A stretch of DNA of 64,000 bases, from positions 47,561 through 111,560 of the forward strand of contig CABWYP010000002.1 of NCBI GenBank assembly GCA_902509695.1, in the 5' to 3' direction. Source of the stretch: an uncultured Alphaproteobacteria bacterium. GTDB lineage: Bacteria > Pseudomonadota > Alphaproteobacteria > HIMB59. Each line of letters begins with the position of its first letter. The first letter of the stretch is position 1. The translations under genes and the position numbers were made by a program. Of the stretch, positions 24,428 through 32,844 are shown piece after piece. Under the pieces are notes generated by a model. That model ran no database searches. It was not told the DNA's origin and saw nothing but the letters and a program-made list of their open reading frames with translations.

Positions 24428-24628
24428 TTATCTTGATAAATATATAATGGCTGCGAAAACAAAAACAGCTATTCCTTGAAATAGAACTCTCATTCTCATT
24501 AGTTTATTGCTATGCTTCTTATTAAAATTTCCATTTTTTGCCATAGCAATAACACCTACGATGACCATTAGTAGTGCTAAAAGCATGGATATAATTAAAA
24601 TTATAGGTAATATGCCATTTGTACTCAT
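24428..24628 (-). CDS. HIG1-domain (twin transmembrane) protein
   Basis: Two membrane helices (about 7-28 and 48-64) flank the family signature AMAKNGNFNKKHSNKLMRMRV. Bacterial HIG1 proteins are relatives of mitochondrial Rcf1, which associates with cytochrome c oxidase; an aa3-type oxidase operon is in this window, but not adjacent. The 66-residue size is typical of alphaproteobacterial members. It may be the first gene of the argH operon. Confidence 0.82.
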   Translation of the reverse strand: MSTNGILPIILIISMLLALLMVIVGVIAMAKNGNFNKKHSNKLMRMRVLFQGIAVFVFAAIIYLSR

Positions 24629-24677
24629 GGCTAATAGTTATCAAATTCTTCAAAAATGTCTAATTATTAAGTAAAAA

Positions 24678-25280
24678 ATGAAAAAAATTATTTTATTTTT
24701 GCATGGATATGGCTCTAACGGTAGTGATTTGATTTCTCTAAAAGACTATATCGTAATTGATCATAGTTCATCTGAGTTTATATCTCCTAATGCACCAGAA
24801 CCTTGTGAATTAAATTTTTTCGGGTATCAATGGTTTCCTTTAAAAGAGAGAAGCTTTGATGAATTAAGTCTGGGTCTTAGATCAGCTTATAAATATTTAG
24901 ACGAAATAATTAATAATATCTTATTAGACCATAAAGTCGAAACAAACCAAATTTCTATTGTTGGTTTTTCACAAGGTTCAATGTTAGCAACTTATTATGC
25001 ATTACAATCGAAGAATAATTTTCACAGCATTGTCTCTATTTCAGGGTCCTTGCCCTCATTAATTTTAAAAAATTTAAAATTAACTAAGAATAATACCCAA
25101 TATCTGATTTTTCATGGAAAAATCGACGACGTTGTCTCAAGTAAACAGTCTATTGAAACTCAATCTTTTCTAGAATCTCAAAATATCTCTTCTAAAATTG
25201 TTTTGGATGAAAATTGTGGACATTCTATAAGTCCATTGGCTCTATCAGCAATAAATCAACTTTATAAATCTTGGGATTAA
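24678..25280 (+). CDS. Phospholipase/carboxylesterase family hydrolase
   Basis: An alpha/beta hydrolase of the YpfH/carboxylesterase type: LFLHGYGSNGSDL near the N-terminus (oxyanion loop), nucleophile elbow GFSQGSMLA, acid in FHGKIDDVVS and catalytic His in CGHSISP. About 200 residues, as expected. It probably hydrolyses small esters or thioesters; natural substrate unknown. Divergent from the HIG1 gene with 49 bases between. Confidence 0.85.
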   Translation: MKKIILFLHGYGSNGSDLISLKDYIVIDHSSSEFISPNAPEPCELNFFGYQWFPLKERSFDELSLGLRSAYKYLDEIINNILLDHKVETNQISIVGFSQGSMLATYYALQSKNNFHSIVSISGSLPSLILKNLKLTKNNTQYLIFHGKIDDVVSSKQSIETQSFLESQNISSKIVLDENCGHSISPLALSAINQLYKSWD

Positions 25281-25327
25281 TCAATTTTTAACAATCTATT
25301 AATTCCTTACTATGTTATTGTTAGGTA

Positions 25328-25888
25328 ATGGTTAATACGAATCATTGTCCTTCTCTTGTTTTAAATGCTGATTATCGTCCTTTAAGTTATTTTCCTCTCT
25401 CAATTTGGAGCTGGAAAGATACAGTCAAAGCAGTTTTTTTAGAAAGAGTAAGTATTGTCGAAGAGTATGATGAAAAAGTTTCATCTCCATCCTTTGAAAT
25501 GAAACTCCCAAGTATAATAGCATTAAAAGATTATGTACCTCATAGCCATACACCAGCATTTACTAGATTCAATGTGTTCTTACGTGATGATTTTACCTGT
25601 CAGTATTGTTATGAAAAATTTTCAACAAAAGAATTAACCTTTGATCACCTAATACCTCGGTCTAAAGGGGGATTAACTAATTGGGAAAATGTAGTCACAG
25701 CTTGCTCCCATTGTAATTGGACAAAAGGAAGTAAAGGCCTATCTCAGGTTGGATTTAAATTATTAAAAAAACCAAAAGAGCCATCCCAATATTCATTAAG
25801 GCTTAAAAGCAAAAATTTTCCCTCAGATTATCTTCATTCAAGTTGGAGAGATTATTTATACTGGGATAGTATCTTAGAAAAAGATTAA
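25328..25888 (+). CDS. HNH endonuclease family protein
   Basis: The HNH domain occupies about residues 85-140: FTCQYCYEKF, LTFDHLIPRSKGGLTNWENVV (D-H of the active site) and TACSHCNWTKGSKG (zinc cysteines and final residue). The N-terminal part (LVLNADYRPLSYFPLSIWSWKD) is the conserved start of a widespread alphaproteobacterial/cyanobacterial HNH family of unknown cellular role. It is not next to restriction or defence genes. Its stop overlaps the convergent coq7 by four bases. Confidence 0.88.
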   Translation: MVNTNHCPSLVLNADYRPLSYFPLSIWSWKDTVKAVFLERVSIVEEYDEKVSSPSFEMKLPSIIALKDYVPHSHTPAFTRFNVFLRDDFTCQYCYEKFSTKELTFDHLIPRSKGGLTNWENVVTACSHCNWTKGSKGLSQVGFKLLKKPKEPSQYSLRLKSKNFPSDYLHSSWRDYLYWDSILEKD

Positions 25889-26442
25889 TATTTTTTTGAT
25901 ATTTTAATTGCTGTATAGCAAAGTTGTTTGATTGTTTTAGCCAGTAAAACATATCCTGTAGTCATTTCAGCTTGGTGTTCAACACCTGTATCGTGATGTT
26001 CAAGCTCATCTTCTCTAAACTTTTTAACAGTTTTTAATAGCTCGGGTTTGATTTTTCTTTTAGATAATTCCTCTGCTTGCTCTTCGTAGTGCTGTCCAAT
26101 CACTTCCTCGACTGCAACGGTACAGGCCATTGCTGCCTTTTTGCCTAATAGTGCTGTTCCTACCCCAAGGGCGAAACCAGCTACATTCCAAAGAGGAAAC
26201 ATTATTGTAGGTTTCACATTTTCTTTAATTATTAATTCATCGAACTTTGATTTATGAACTTCTTCTTGATCAGCCATCTCTTTAATTTCATGGCCAAAGG
26301 GAGTATTTTTATTGAAGATCACTAGCTGACCTCTGTAAATTTGTGTTGCACCATGTTCACCAGCATGGTCAACCCTAATTATTTCTTCAATAAGTTTTTT
26401 ATCTTGGCTATTTAATTTTTTTGATTTTTTTTTTATAGGCAT
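25885..26442 (-). CDS. coq7: Demethoxyubiquinone hydroxylase (COQ7 family)
   Basis: Di-iron hydroxylase for a late ubiquinone step. The ligand helices are visible: VDHAGEHGATQIY (Glu), EEVHKSKFDE (ExxH), EEVIGQHYEEQ (Glu) and EDELEHHDTGV (ExxH). The 185-residue size matches the short bacterial COQ7. The start overlaps the 3' end of dsbB by 35 bases. It pairs functionally with ubiA elsewhere in the window in aerobic respiration. Confidence 0.93.
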   Translation of the reverse strand: MPIKKKSKKLNSQDKKLIEEIIRVDHAGEHGATQIYRGQLVIFNKNTPFGHEIKEMADQEEVHKSKFDELIIKENVKPTIMFPLWNVAGFALGVGTALLGKKAAMACTVAVEEVIGQHYEEQAEELSKRKIKPELLKTVKKFREDELEHHDTGVEHQAEMTTGYVLLAKTIKQLCYTAIKISKKY

Positions 26443-26890
26443 CTAGAATAATTAATAACAGAAAGAATAATGAAAACAAGAAATTATAAAAGGATAGAGG
26501 TATACCAAAATATTTTAAATTAGCATTAGAACATTCGACAATTAAACTATTGCTAAGTAATGCATTTTTTAATTCAGTGATATCTGATGGTAAAGATGCA
26601 CTTTCACAACCACTATATTCAATTATTCCTATGGTGGTTAAAGAATGATATCCAGATGTCAATAATTCAATAATTATCAATAATATGAAAATTAAATAAA
26701 AGTATGAAAAATATCTTTTAATAAAAAAATTTACAAATCCAACAAAGATTATCAAATAATAAGGAATTCTCTGATATACACATAATTTACATGGCATGTA
26801 ATCTAGAAAATATTGTAAATATAAAGCAAATGAGATGGAAACAATTGAGAGTATAAAGATTAAATTAAAAATGATTTTTGAATTAAACAT
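26408..26890 (-). CDS. dsbB: Disulfide bond formation protein B
   Basis: Four membrane segments with the DsbB redox pairs: MPCKLCVYQRIPYY (CxxC, near residues 33-36) and a periplasmic loop with CESASLPSDI and IVECSNANLKYFGIPLS, the second pair. DsbB passes electrons from DsbA to ubiquinone. The 160-residue length is normal. It overlaps the DedA gene upstream by 8 bases. Confidence 0.88.
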   Translation of the reverse strand: MFNSKIIFNLIFILSIVSISFALYLQYFLDYMPCKLCVYQRIPYYLIIFVGFVNFFIKRYFSYFYLIFILLIIIELLTSGYHSLTTIGIIEYSGCESASLPSDITELKNALLSNSLIVECSNANLKYFGIPLSFYNFLFSLFFLLLIILDAYKKKIKKIK

Positions 26891-27446
26891 GAGTAATGAT
26901 CAGGTATGTAAGAATAATGATAATTGGAATTAATAAAAAGATAATTAATTGATTTTTTTTTAAAAATAAAATTCCTTGATCGCTATATCTTCGAACTATG
27001 AATCCAATAATATAAAACCTCAGTCCCCTTGATAAAATAGACAGTAAAACAAATAGAAAAAAATTAAAATTAGAATACCCACTTGTTAATGCAATTATCT
27101 TATAAGGAATGGGAGTAAATCCTCCTAAAAAAATAGCTATTAAGCCCCAGTCGTTATAGAAGCTCAAAAAAGCATTTTGTTTAGTTAAATCAAAATAATT
27201 TTTAACTAAGTCAAAAATAAAAAAACCTAAGATATAACCAATTATTCCACCCATTACTGAAAAAAAAGTACAATTGATAATTGTTATTAAGTATTTATCT
27301 TTATTAAAATGAATTACTGGCACTAAGACAACATCGGGTGGTATTGGAAAAAATATACTTTCAATAAATGCTATTAAAGATAGAAAGTACTGAGAAAATT
27401 TCGATCTAGATCTTTCTTCAATGTAAGTATACATGCTCTTAATCAT
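26883..27446 (-). CDS. DedA/VTT-family membrane protein (YqaA-like)
   Basis: Contains the family's re-entrant segments SIFFPIPPDVVLVP near residue 31 and GLIAIFLGGFTPIPYKIIALTSGY near 104, with four to five membrane helices. DedA proteins are linked to lipid carrier recycling and membrane homeostasis; the short YqaA-like branch has no fixed function. Start ATG at 27446; cotranscribed with dsbB and coq7. Confidence 0.85.
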   Translation of the reverse strand: MIKSMYTYIEERSRSKFSQYFLSLIAFIESIFFPIPPDVVLVPVIHFNKDKYLITIINCTFFSVMGGIIGYILGFFIFDLVKNYFDLTKQNAFLSFYNDWGLIAIFLGGFTPIPYKIIALTSGYSNFNFFLFVLLSILSRGLRFYIIGFIVRRYSDQGILFLKKNQLIIFLLIPIIIILTYLIITHV

Positions 27447-27467
27447 CAGATTTGTATAATTTTTAAC

Positions 27468-28595
27468 TTAACCTATTAAGTAATACCAAAGATAGGCAAT
27501 AAATATAGCAGGAATAGCACTGTACAAAGTTGCAACAATTGCAGCTCTTGCTGAAATAGCTATAGCAGGGAATAAAGCGTCTCCATCATTAGATATGGAA
27601 TTACCTATTTGGGCTGATAGTGGAATTTGACCACTTGCATACATAGAAGTTATCATTATTTGAGGTCCACAGCCTGGAATGAAGCCAATTAATATTGCAA
27701 CTAGGGGAATGAATGGACCAAATAAAACTAATGAGTCGAATATTGCACCATTAGTAGAAAGATTAATCATTTCATAAAGTACAAAAGAAACAATTACCCA
27801 TACTGTTACAAAGCATGTTGTGTCAACAACTCTTCTGTAAGAATTCTCATGAATTGAAGCCATTTGAATATCAGTTAAAGGGTTTAAAACCCATAATAAA
27901 ATACAAAACAAAGCACATAAAAAAGAAAATATTTGAACTATATCTACTTCCATGAAATGAAAATTTAATTCTATATTAAAAGCATTTATCAATCCTAAGC
28001 ACACCCCGGGTATTAAAAATATAAACCATAATCTATAAAATTTGATAGAAGTGTTATTTTTAGGTAGCTCTTCTAAATTAAGAGATTTATTGACCTTATT
28101 TTTTAAAAAGTCTTTAGTAAAAGGTTGGACTATATAGCCTGAAATAATTCCAACTAAAAAAGTTACTGGTAGAATTATTAAAGCTGCTTGTGGCTTTGTT
28201 GCGATTAATAGAAAGGCTGCATCACCCATTGTACTAATTAATGCAGCAAGTATTGCACCAAAAGAAACAACTTTTCTTGTGAACAAACTCATAACCATAA
28301 TTGCACCTCCACAACCAGGAATGGCACCCAAAAAGGAGCAGATAGGTATTTCAAATTTTTTATTTTTTAAAATAAAATTTTTGATATTAAAGTTCTTTTT
28401 TTCAAGAAAGACGAAGAATAAAAGAGTAAGACCTACAAATGATGAAACTGCTATATATGCATCACTTGAAGAAGATAAAAAAATTTCTCGGGATTTGTCA
28501 TTAATAAGCATTATTAACATGCAAGTAAAAAGAAATATTTTAGAAATTTTCAAATACTGAAATTTTCTACCAAGTTGAATTACTAATTCTGTCAT
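27468..28595 (-). CDS. Putative manganese (heavy-metal) exporter, 10-TM ArsP_2 family
   Basis: About ten membrane helices in two halves, each carrying a matching motif: GAIPGCGGAIMVMSLF near residue 90 and GFIPGCGPQIMITSMY near 303, followed in each half by GDAAF or GDALFP. This is the putative 10TM heavy-metal/manganese transporter family often encoded beside MntR. A divergent MntR-like gene is immediately upstream, and a perfect palindrome with a promoter precedes this start. The metal is inferred from that context. The chosen ATG abuts the palindrome. Confidence 0.82.
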   Translation of the reverse strand: MTELVIQLGRKFQYLKISKIFLFTCMLIMLINDKSREIFLSSSSDAYIAVSSFVGLTLLFFVFLEKKNFNIKNFILKNKKFEIPICSFLGAIPGCGGAIMVMSLFTRKVVSFGAILAALISTMGDAAFLLIATKPQAALIILPVTFLVGIISGYIVQPFTKDFLKNKVNKSLNLEELPKNNTSIKFYRLWFIFLIPGVCLGLINAFNIELNFHFMEVDIVQIFSFLCALFCILLWVLNPLTDIQMASIHENSYRRVVDTTCFVTVWVIVSFVLYEMINLSTNGAIFDSLVLFGPFIPLVAILIGFIPGCGPQIMITSMYASGQIPLSAQIGNSISNDGDALFPAIAISARAAIVATLYSAIPAIFIAYLWYYLIG

Positions 28596-28614
28596 TTTTA
28601 GCCTAGGCTAAAAA
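28595..28614. promoter_or_regulatory. Probable MntR operator, perfect 20-base palindrome
   Basis: The sequence TTTTTAGCCTAGGCTAAAAA is a perfect inverted repeat, similar in style to DtxR/MntR family operators (AGCC-TA-GGCT core). It lies between the transporter and the divergent regulator gene and spans the likely transcription start of the transporter, so metal-bound (or free) regulator there would block initiation. Confidence 0.75.
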
Positions 28615-28641
28615 TTATAGATATAACTAACAAATAGTCAA
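28614..28641 (-). promoter_or_regulatory. Sigma-70 type promoter of the metal exporter gene
   Basis: On the minus strand a -35 TTGACT (28641-28636) and a perfect -10 TATAAT (28619-28614) are 16 bases apart. The -10 borders the palindrome, so transcription would begin inside the operator, leaving a leader of only about ten bases before the ATG. Confidence 0.65.
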
Positions 28642-28674
28642 ATTATTCTTTATATGTTACATTTAATTGTTTTT

Positions 28675-29073
28675 ATGAATAAATCTAATTCTCAATACTC
28701 AAATATCAGAAATCAAAATAAAAATGAAATTTTAGAAGACTACGTTGAAGCTATACAAGAAATTGCTGAAATAAAAGGAGATGTCAAAAATTCAGATTTG
28801 TCTATTCACTTTGGTGTTTCACAGGCAACAGTCAACAAAAACCTTAAAAGACTGATTAACTTTAATTTAGCCAAGTCCGAGCCTTACCGTTCAATTTTTT
28901 TGACGAAGGAGGGAAAAAAACTTGCTGCGATTTCAAGAGAAAAACACGAAATTGTTTATCAATTTTTACTCAAACTAGGTGTGTCTAAAAAAGTTGCCCA
29001 ATACGATAGTGAGGGCATCGAACATCATGTAAGTGAGGAAACGTTAAGATTGATGAAAAAATTTAATAAATAA
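28675..29073 (+). CDS. mntR: MntR-like DtxR-family metalloregulator
   Basis: The winged helix (EDYVEAIQEIAE..GDVKNSDLSIHFGVSQATVNKNLKRL, about 20-65) and the dimerisation/metal helix VAQYDSEGIEHHVSEETLRLM match MntR. There is no C-terminal SH3 domain, as in MntR and unlike DtxR/IdeR. I use the ATG at 28675; one seven codons earlier is in frame. Divergent from the exporter and close to a perfect palindrome, so it most likely senses Mn(II). One base separates its stop from the convergent permease gene. Confidence 0.88.
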   Translation: MNKSNSQYSNIRNQNKNEILEDYVEAIQEIAEIKGDVKNSDLSIHFGVSQATVNKNLKRLINFNLAKSEPYRSIFLTKEGKKLAAISREKHEIVYQFLLKLGVSKKVAQYDSEGIEHHVSEETLRLMKKFNK

Positions 29074-29074
29074 A

Positions 29075-30643
29075 TTATTTTTTTGACTTAGAAATCATTT
29101 TTTCTTCAATGAAACTGTCGAAGATATAAATTACTATAGACAAGAAAATTATAATTGTAACAGCATGAAGACTTCCATGTTCAAACATTTCATTTGAAGA
29201 GTACTCATATAAGCTTGTTGCTAGAGTATCAAAGTTAAATGGTCTTAAAAGTAGAGTAATAGGTAATTCTTTAAATGTATCTACAAAAACTATTAAATAT
29301 CCAGCTAATATACTTATTTTTATTTGAGGTACGATTATTCTAAAGTAAGTAGTTGATGGTCTTCTCCCTATTAATCTAGATGCATCATCAATTGATTTAC
29401 CTATCTTGTCTAACCCCGAGTCTATAGAATTATTAGATAAGGCTATAAGCCTTATCACTAATGCTAGAATAAGACCAAATAAAGTGGCTGCCAAAGAAAA
29501 TGAAGAGAAGTTATTAAAAAGACTTAATAGAATTAAAACACCTAAAGCAATAACAACTCCTGGAAGAGCGTATCCTAAATTTATTATTTTTTTATAAATA
29601 AAAAATCTTCTTTTTTCTGAGAATCTACTTATAAAATTTATAAATATTGAAACAAGAATACAAATACATCCTGCTAATGCACCAACTAAGCTTGAATTAA
29701 AAAGAGATGAAAGGTAGTTTGAAAAATCGATTACATTTATATGAGTTAAAAATAAATAAATTGAAAAAATTAAAGGTACTAAAAAACCAAATAATATTGG
29801 TATTGACCCTATCATCAAAACCACAGCAGTTTTAATCTTACCTAAATTATATCTTGACCATTGAATATTCTCATAGCTTGAATTATGAAATCTCTTATTA
29901 CCTTTAACTTTTTGTTCAAAAAAATAAAGAGACGACATAAGTATAATAATAATTAGAGATAATGAAAAAGCTGAGGGTAAATCGTTAATTATAGAAATAT
30001 ACTGAAAAACACCAATAGTCAGTGTTTGCAAACCAAAGAAATCTGCAACTCCAAAATCATTGACAGTTTCCATCAATACTAAAGCTAATCCTGCAGCTAT
30101 CCCAGGTAGTGCCATAGGAAGACTCACTTTGTAAAAACACTCAAAAGGTGTTTTCCCCATAGTTTTTGCTGCCTCTAAGTATCTTACTGAAAAATTAATG
30201 ATTGCTATTCTTGTTAAAAGATAAACATATGGAAAAAGTGAAAAACTTAAAACAAGGGCAGCAGAAAAACTATTTCTTAAGGAAAAACCATCATATTGGG
30301 GAAAGATAAAAGACAAATATCCGCCTGGTTCTAAAATTTCTGCATAACAATAGGCCGAAATATACGCCGGAACCCCCAAAGGAAAAATACACATTACTTG
30401 AATAATTTTTCTGCCCCAATAATTTGTCATGGTGTTTATCCAAGCAAGGGGAACGCTTATCAATAAAACAATTATTGTTACAAGAAATAATATTTTTGTA
30501 GAACCTAATATATATCTTGTAACATACAGATTATGATCAAGATTAATTGAGATAAATCCTTTAAATAAAATAAAAATAGTAGGAGATAAAAGTAAAAAAC
30601 TAATTATAAAAAATATACTTAATTTAATAATATTATTATTCAT
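29075..30643 (-). CDS. Iron(III)-type ABC transporter permease (FbpB-like, fused duplicate)
   Basis: The protein has about twelve membrane helices in two halves. Each half carries a BPD permease motif: EAAKTMGKTPFECFYKVSLPMALPGIAAG near 160 and DASRLIGRRPSTTYFRIIVPQIKISILAGYL near 430. Single-chain duplicated permeases of this kind import ferric iron (FbpB/SfuB) or thiamine (ThiP). The length (522) fits FbpB. I use the ATG at 30643, which makes an ATGA overlap with the LysE-type gene. Neither the binding protein nor the ATPase gene is adjacent. Confidence 0.85.
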   Translation of the reverse strand: MNNNIIKLSIFFIISFLLLSPTIFILFKGFISINLDHNLYVTRYILGSTKILFLVTIIVLLISVPLAWINTMTNYWGRKIIQVMCIFPLGVPAYISAYCYAEILEPGGYLSFIFPQYDGFSLRNSFSAALVLSFSLFPYVYLLTRIAIINFSVRYLEAAKTMGKTPFECFYKVSLPMALPGIAAGLALVLMETVNDFGVADFFGLQTLTIGVFQYISIINDLPSAFSLSLIIIILMSSLYFFEQKVKGNKRFHNSSYENIQWSRYNLGKIKTAVVLMIGSIPILFGFLVPLIFSIYLFLTHINVIDFSNYLSSLFNSSLVGALAGCICILVSIFINFISRFSEKRRFFIYKKIINLGYALPGVVIALGVLILLSLFNNFSSFSLAATLFGLILALVIRLIALSNNSIDSGLDKIGKSIDDASRLIGRRPSTTYFRIIVPQIKISILAGYLIVFVDTFKELPITLLLRPFNFDTLATSLYEYSSNEMFEHGSLHAVTIIIFLSIVIYIFDSFIEEKMISKSKK

Positions 30644-31218
30644 AAAATAATTAAGAATATACAAGACATTAAAAGAACAGCCATTACTCTATTGAATGTG
30701 ACTACCTTTCTTTTATCACTTAAATAATTTCTAAATGAGTGACCTATAGCAGCCCAAACTATGGCACTTGTTGCAGTAGAAATAACAAAACATATAAAAA
30801 TTAATAAAAATTCTATTTCATATGAAAATTTATTTTGTATGAATACTGCTGAACTTGACATAGCTACTGTTAAAACCTTTGGGTTAATTATTTGAAAAAA
30901 GTAAATATCTTTAAATGAAAATCTCCTAAAATTTTTTTCATCAGAAAAGCCTGAAGATATAAATATTTTGTATGAAAGATAAGTTAAAAAACATACTGCT
31001 GTAATTTTAATTATTAAAGCTACGGCTGGAAAAGATTCATATACCTCTCCAATCCCTAGTAGGCACAGTGTCAAAACAGATAAAAATCCAAAAAAAACTC
31101 CAAAGATTAGCGGTATTGTTTTTCTAAAACCATAGTTTACGGCATGAGTTGAAAGGATTATATTATTTGGCCCAGGTGTTATTGCAGCAGTCATTGCAAA
31201 GGTTAATATTGGTGCCAT
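30640..31218 (-). CDS. LysE/RhtB-family amino-acid exporter
   Basis: Six hydrophobic helices and the family signature TPGPNNIILSTHAVNYGFRKTIPLIFGVFFGF at the N-terminus; the middle FFQIINPKVLTVAMSSSAVF also matches. Substrates in the family are lysine, homoserine, threonine and others. I use the ATG at 31218; a TTG six codons upstream is also open. It overlaps the iron-type permease gene, an unusual partner. Confidence 0.85.
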   Translation of the reverse strand: MAPILTFAMTAAITPGPNNIILSTHAVNYGFRKTIPLIFGVFFGFLSVLTLCLLGIGEVYESFPAVALIIKITAVCFLTYLSYKIFISSGFSDEKNFRRFSFKDIYFFQIINPKVLTVAMSSSAVFIQNKFSYEIEFLLIFICFVISTATSAIVWAAIGHSFRNYLSDKRKVVTFNRVMAVLLMSCIFLIIL

Positions 31219-31287
31219 AAAGTAGATGTATTCCAAAGTATCGAGATATTATTCTTAAAATTCAATAAATACAAAATAAGTTATAAA

Positions 31288-31315
31288 TTTGCTAAATTGT
31301 CCTTATTAATATAAT
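31288..31315 (+). promoter_or_regulatory. Likely promoter of tRNA-Leu(CAA)
   Basis: A perfect -10 TATAAT (31310-31315) lies 18 bases before the mature tRNA 5' end, with a weak -35 TTTGCT 16 bases upstream. Nothing better is seen in the gap after the LysE gene. Confidence 0.4.
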
Positions 31316-31332
31316 TAAATATGACTGTTTAA

Positions 31333-31418
31333 GGCGTTGTGGCGGAATGGTAGACGCGCCGGATTCAAAATCCGGTGAGGGCAACCTCGTGAGAGTTCGA
31401 GTCTCTCCAGCGCTACCA
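31333..31418 (+). tRNA. tRNA-Leu(CAA)
   Basis: Acceptor GGCGTTG pairs with CAGCGCT (two G-U pairs), D-arm GGCGGAATGGTAGACGC, anticodon stem CCGGA/TCCGG around loop TTCAAAA (anticodon CAA), a long class II variable arm GAGGGCAACCTC and T-arm GAGAG-TTCGAGT-CTCTC, with encoded CCA. Decodes UUG. The 86-base length and long variable arm are normal for leucine tRNA. Confidence 0.95.
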
Positions 31419-31423
31419 AATGC

Positions 31424-31903
31424 ATGATTAATATGAAAAAAAAACCATCTCTAACCTCAATATTCTCATTATTTTCTACTGGAATAACAATAGTTACAAA
31501 CGGTAACATAAAAGCAAATTATTTTGGATGTACTATTAACTCATTTAGTAGTGTTTCACTTAATCCACCTATGTTTTTATTTTGCTTAGGTAATTATAAT
31601 AATTATTTAAAAACATTTAAGTTAGGTAGCTCTTTAAACGTAAATTTTTTATCTTTTTCTCAAAAAAAACTAGCAAATAAGTTTGCAAGCAAAATTGAAC
31701 AAAGGTGGCAAGATTCAGTTTACTCTTTAGGTAAAAATAAAGTTCCTTTTTTTAAATCCTCACTTGGCGTAATAGAGGGTAAGGTTCAAAAAAAAATAAA
31801 ATCTGGCGATCACACTATAATTATTTCCCAAATCACAGATTTTTATAAACTATCTGCAAAAAAACCTCTTATCTATTACAAAAGTAAATTCCAAACTATT
31901 TAA
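31424..31903 (+). CDS. Flavin reductase-like FMN-binding protein
   Basis: The split-barrel flavin-binding domain is recognised by FSTGITIVTNGNIKANYFGCTINSFSSVSLNPPMFLFCLG and the following VNFLSFSQKKLANKFA. Such proteins use NAD(P)H to supply reduced flavin to partner monooxygenases, or act as oxidoreductases alone. It begins five bases after tRNA-Leu and may share its transcript; an in-frame ATG three codons on is also possible. ribF, which makes FMN/FAD, follows after five bases. Confidence 0.85.
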   Translation: MINMKKKPSLTSIFSLFSTGITIVTNGNIKANYFGCTINSFSSVSLNPPMFLFCLGNYNNYLKTFKLGSSLNVNFLSFSQKKLANKFASKIEQRWQDSVYSLGKNKVPFFKSSLGVIEGKVQKKIKSGDHTIIISQITDFYKLSAKKPLIYYKSKFQTI

Positions 31904-31908
31904 ATTAA

Positions 31909-32844
31909 ATGAAATATTTAGATATCAGCTTTGAAGATTTATACATAAAAGATGAATTATTTTTAACTATAGGTAATTTTGACGGTATCCATAAAGGTCA
32001 TGAAGATGTTTTAAATAATTTAATCTCTGATGCTAATTCATCAAATACTAAAACTGCAATATTATCTTTCAATCCACATCCAAAAATTTTTTTTAATAAT
32101 GAAAAAAACTTTTTAATTAATTCCAAGAATAAAAAGATATCAATACTTCAAAATTTTAAAATTGACTATCTTATTGATTTGAAATTTGATGAAAGTCTAA
32201 CTCAATTGAGTTTTAATCAATTTGAACAAGACATTTTACTAAATAAATTGAATATCAAAAAACTATATTTAGGAAAAGACTTTAGATACGGGAACCAAAG
32301 AAAAGGGAGTCTGAATACTCTTAGAAAGTTATGTGATAGTTCTAATATAAATCTTGAAGAGCTTCATTTATTAAATGATAAAATCTCTAATGAAAAAATA
32401 TCTTCTAGTAAAATTCGTGAGCTCCTTAAAAATGGTGAAATTAAAAAAGCCAATAATTATTTACATCAAAAATTTAGTATATCTGGGCAAGTGATTTTAG
32501 GTGATCAAAGAGGGAGAACCATTGGAATACCCACTGCTAATATATTATTTCCAGAAAGTATTATTCAGATTCCATATGGTGTCTATGCAATAAAAATTAA
32601 AATATTAAAAAATCATTATTTTGGTATTGCCAATTTTGGTATGCGTCCAACATTTAATAAAACTACATCAATTTTAGAGGTTCATATATTTGACTTTGAT
32701 GAAGATATTTATGGCAATGATGTAGAAGTAATATTTTTCGAAAAAATTAGAAATGAACAAAAATTTGATGGAATAAAAGAATTGTTAAAGCAGATTTCTT
32801 TAGATATCACTGTAGCTAAGAAAATTTTAAAATATGGAAATTAA
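31909..32844 (+). CDS. ribF: Bifunctional riboflavin kinase / FAD synthetase
   Basis: Makes FMN and FAD from riboflavin. The N-terminal nucleotidyltransferase half has TIGNFDGIHKGHEDVL and the ISSSKIRELL segment; the C-terminal kinase half has GQVILGDQRGRTIGIPTANI and GIANFGMRPTF. The 311-residue length is normal. Overlaps ileS by 11 bases; ribF-ileS-lspA is a very common order. Confidence 0.93.
   Translation: MKYLDISFEDLYIKDELFLTIGNFDGIHKGHEDVLNNLISDANSSNTKTAILSFNPHPKIFFNNEKNFLINSKNKKISILQNFKIDYLIDLKFDESLTQLSFNQFEQDILLNKLNIKKLYLGKDFRYGNQRKGSLNTLRKLCDSSNINLEELHLLNDKISNEKISSSKIRELLKNGEIKKANNYLHQKFSISGQVILGDQRGRTIGIPTANILFPESIIQIPYGVYAIKIKILKNHYFGIANFGMRPTFNKTTSILEVHIFDFDEDIYGNDVEVIFFEKIRNEQKFDGIKELLKQISLDITVAKKILKYGN

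Noticed and set aside
31315-31509. Minus-strand frame of 64 codons with an ERLELSRGCPH-like stretch
   Set aside because: It is read across tRNA-Leu(CAA) on the opposite strand; such frames are a known artefact of leucine tRNA sequence, and the region is explained by the tRNA and the flavin reductase gene.
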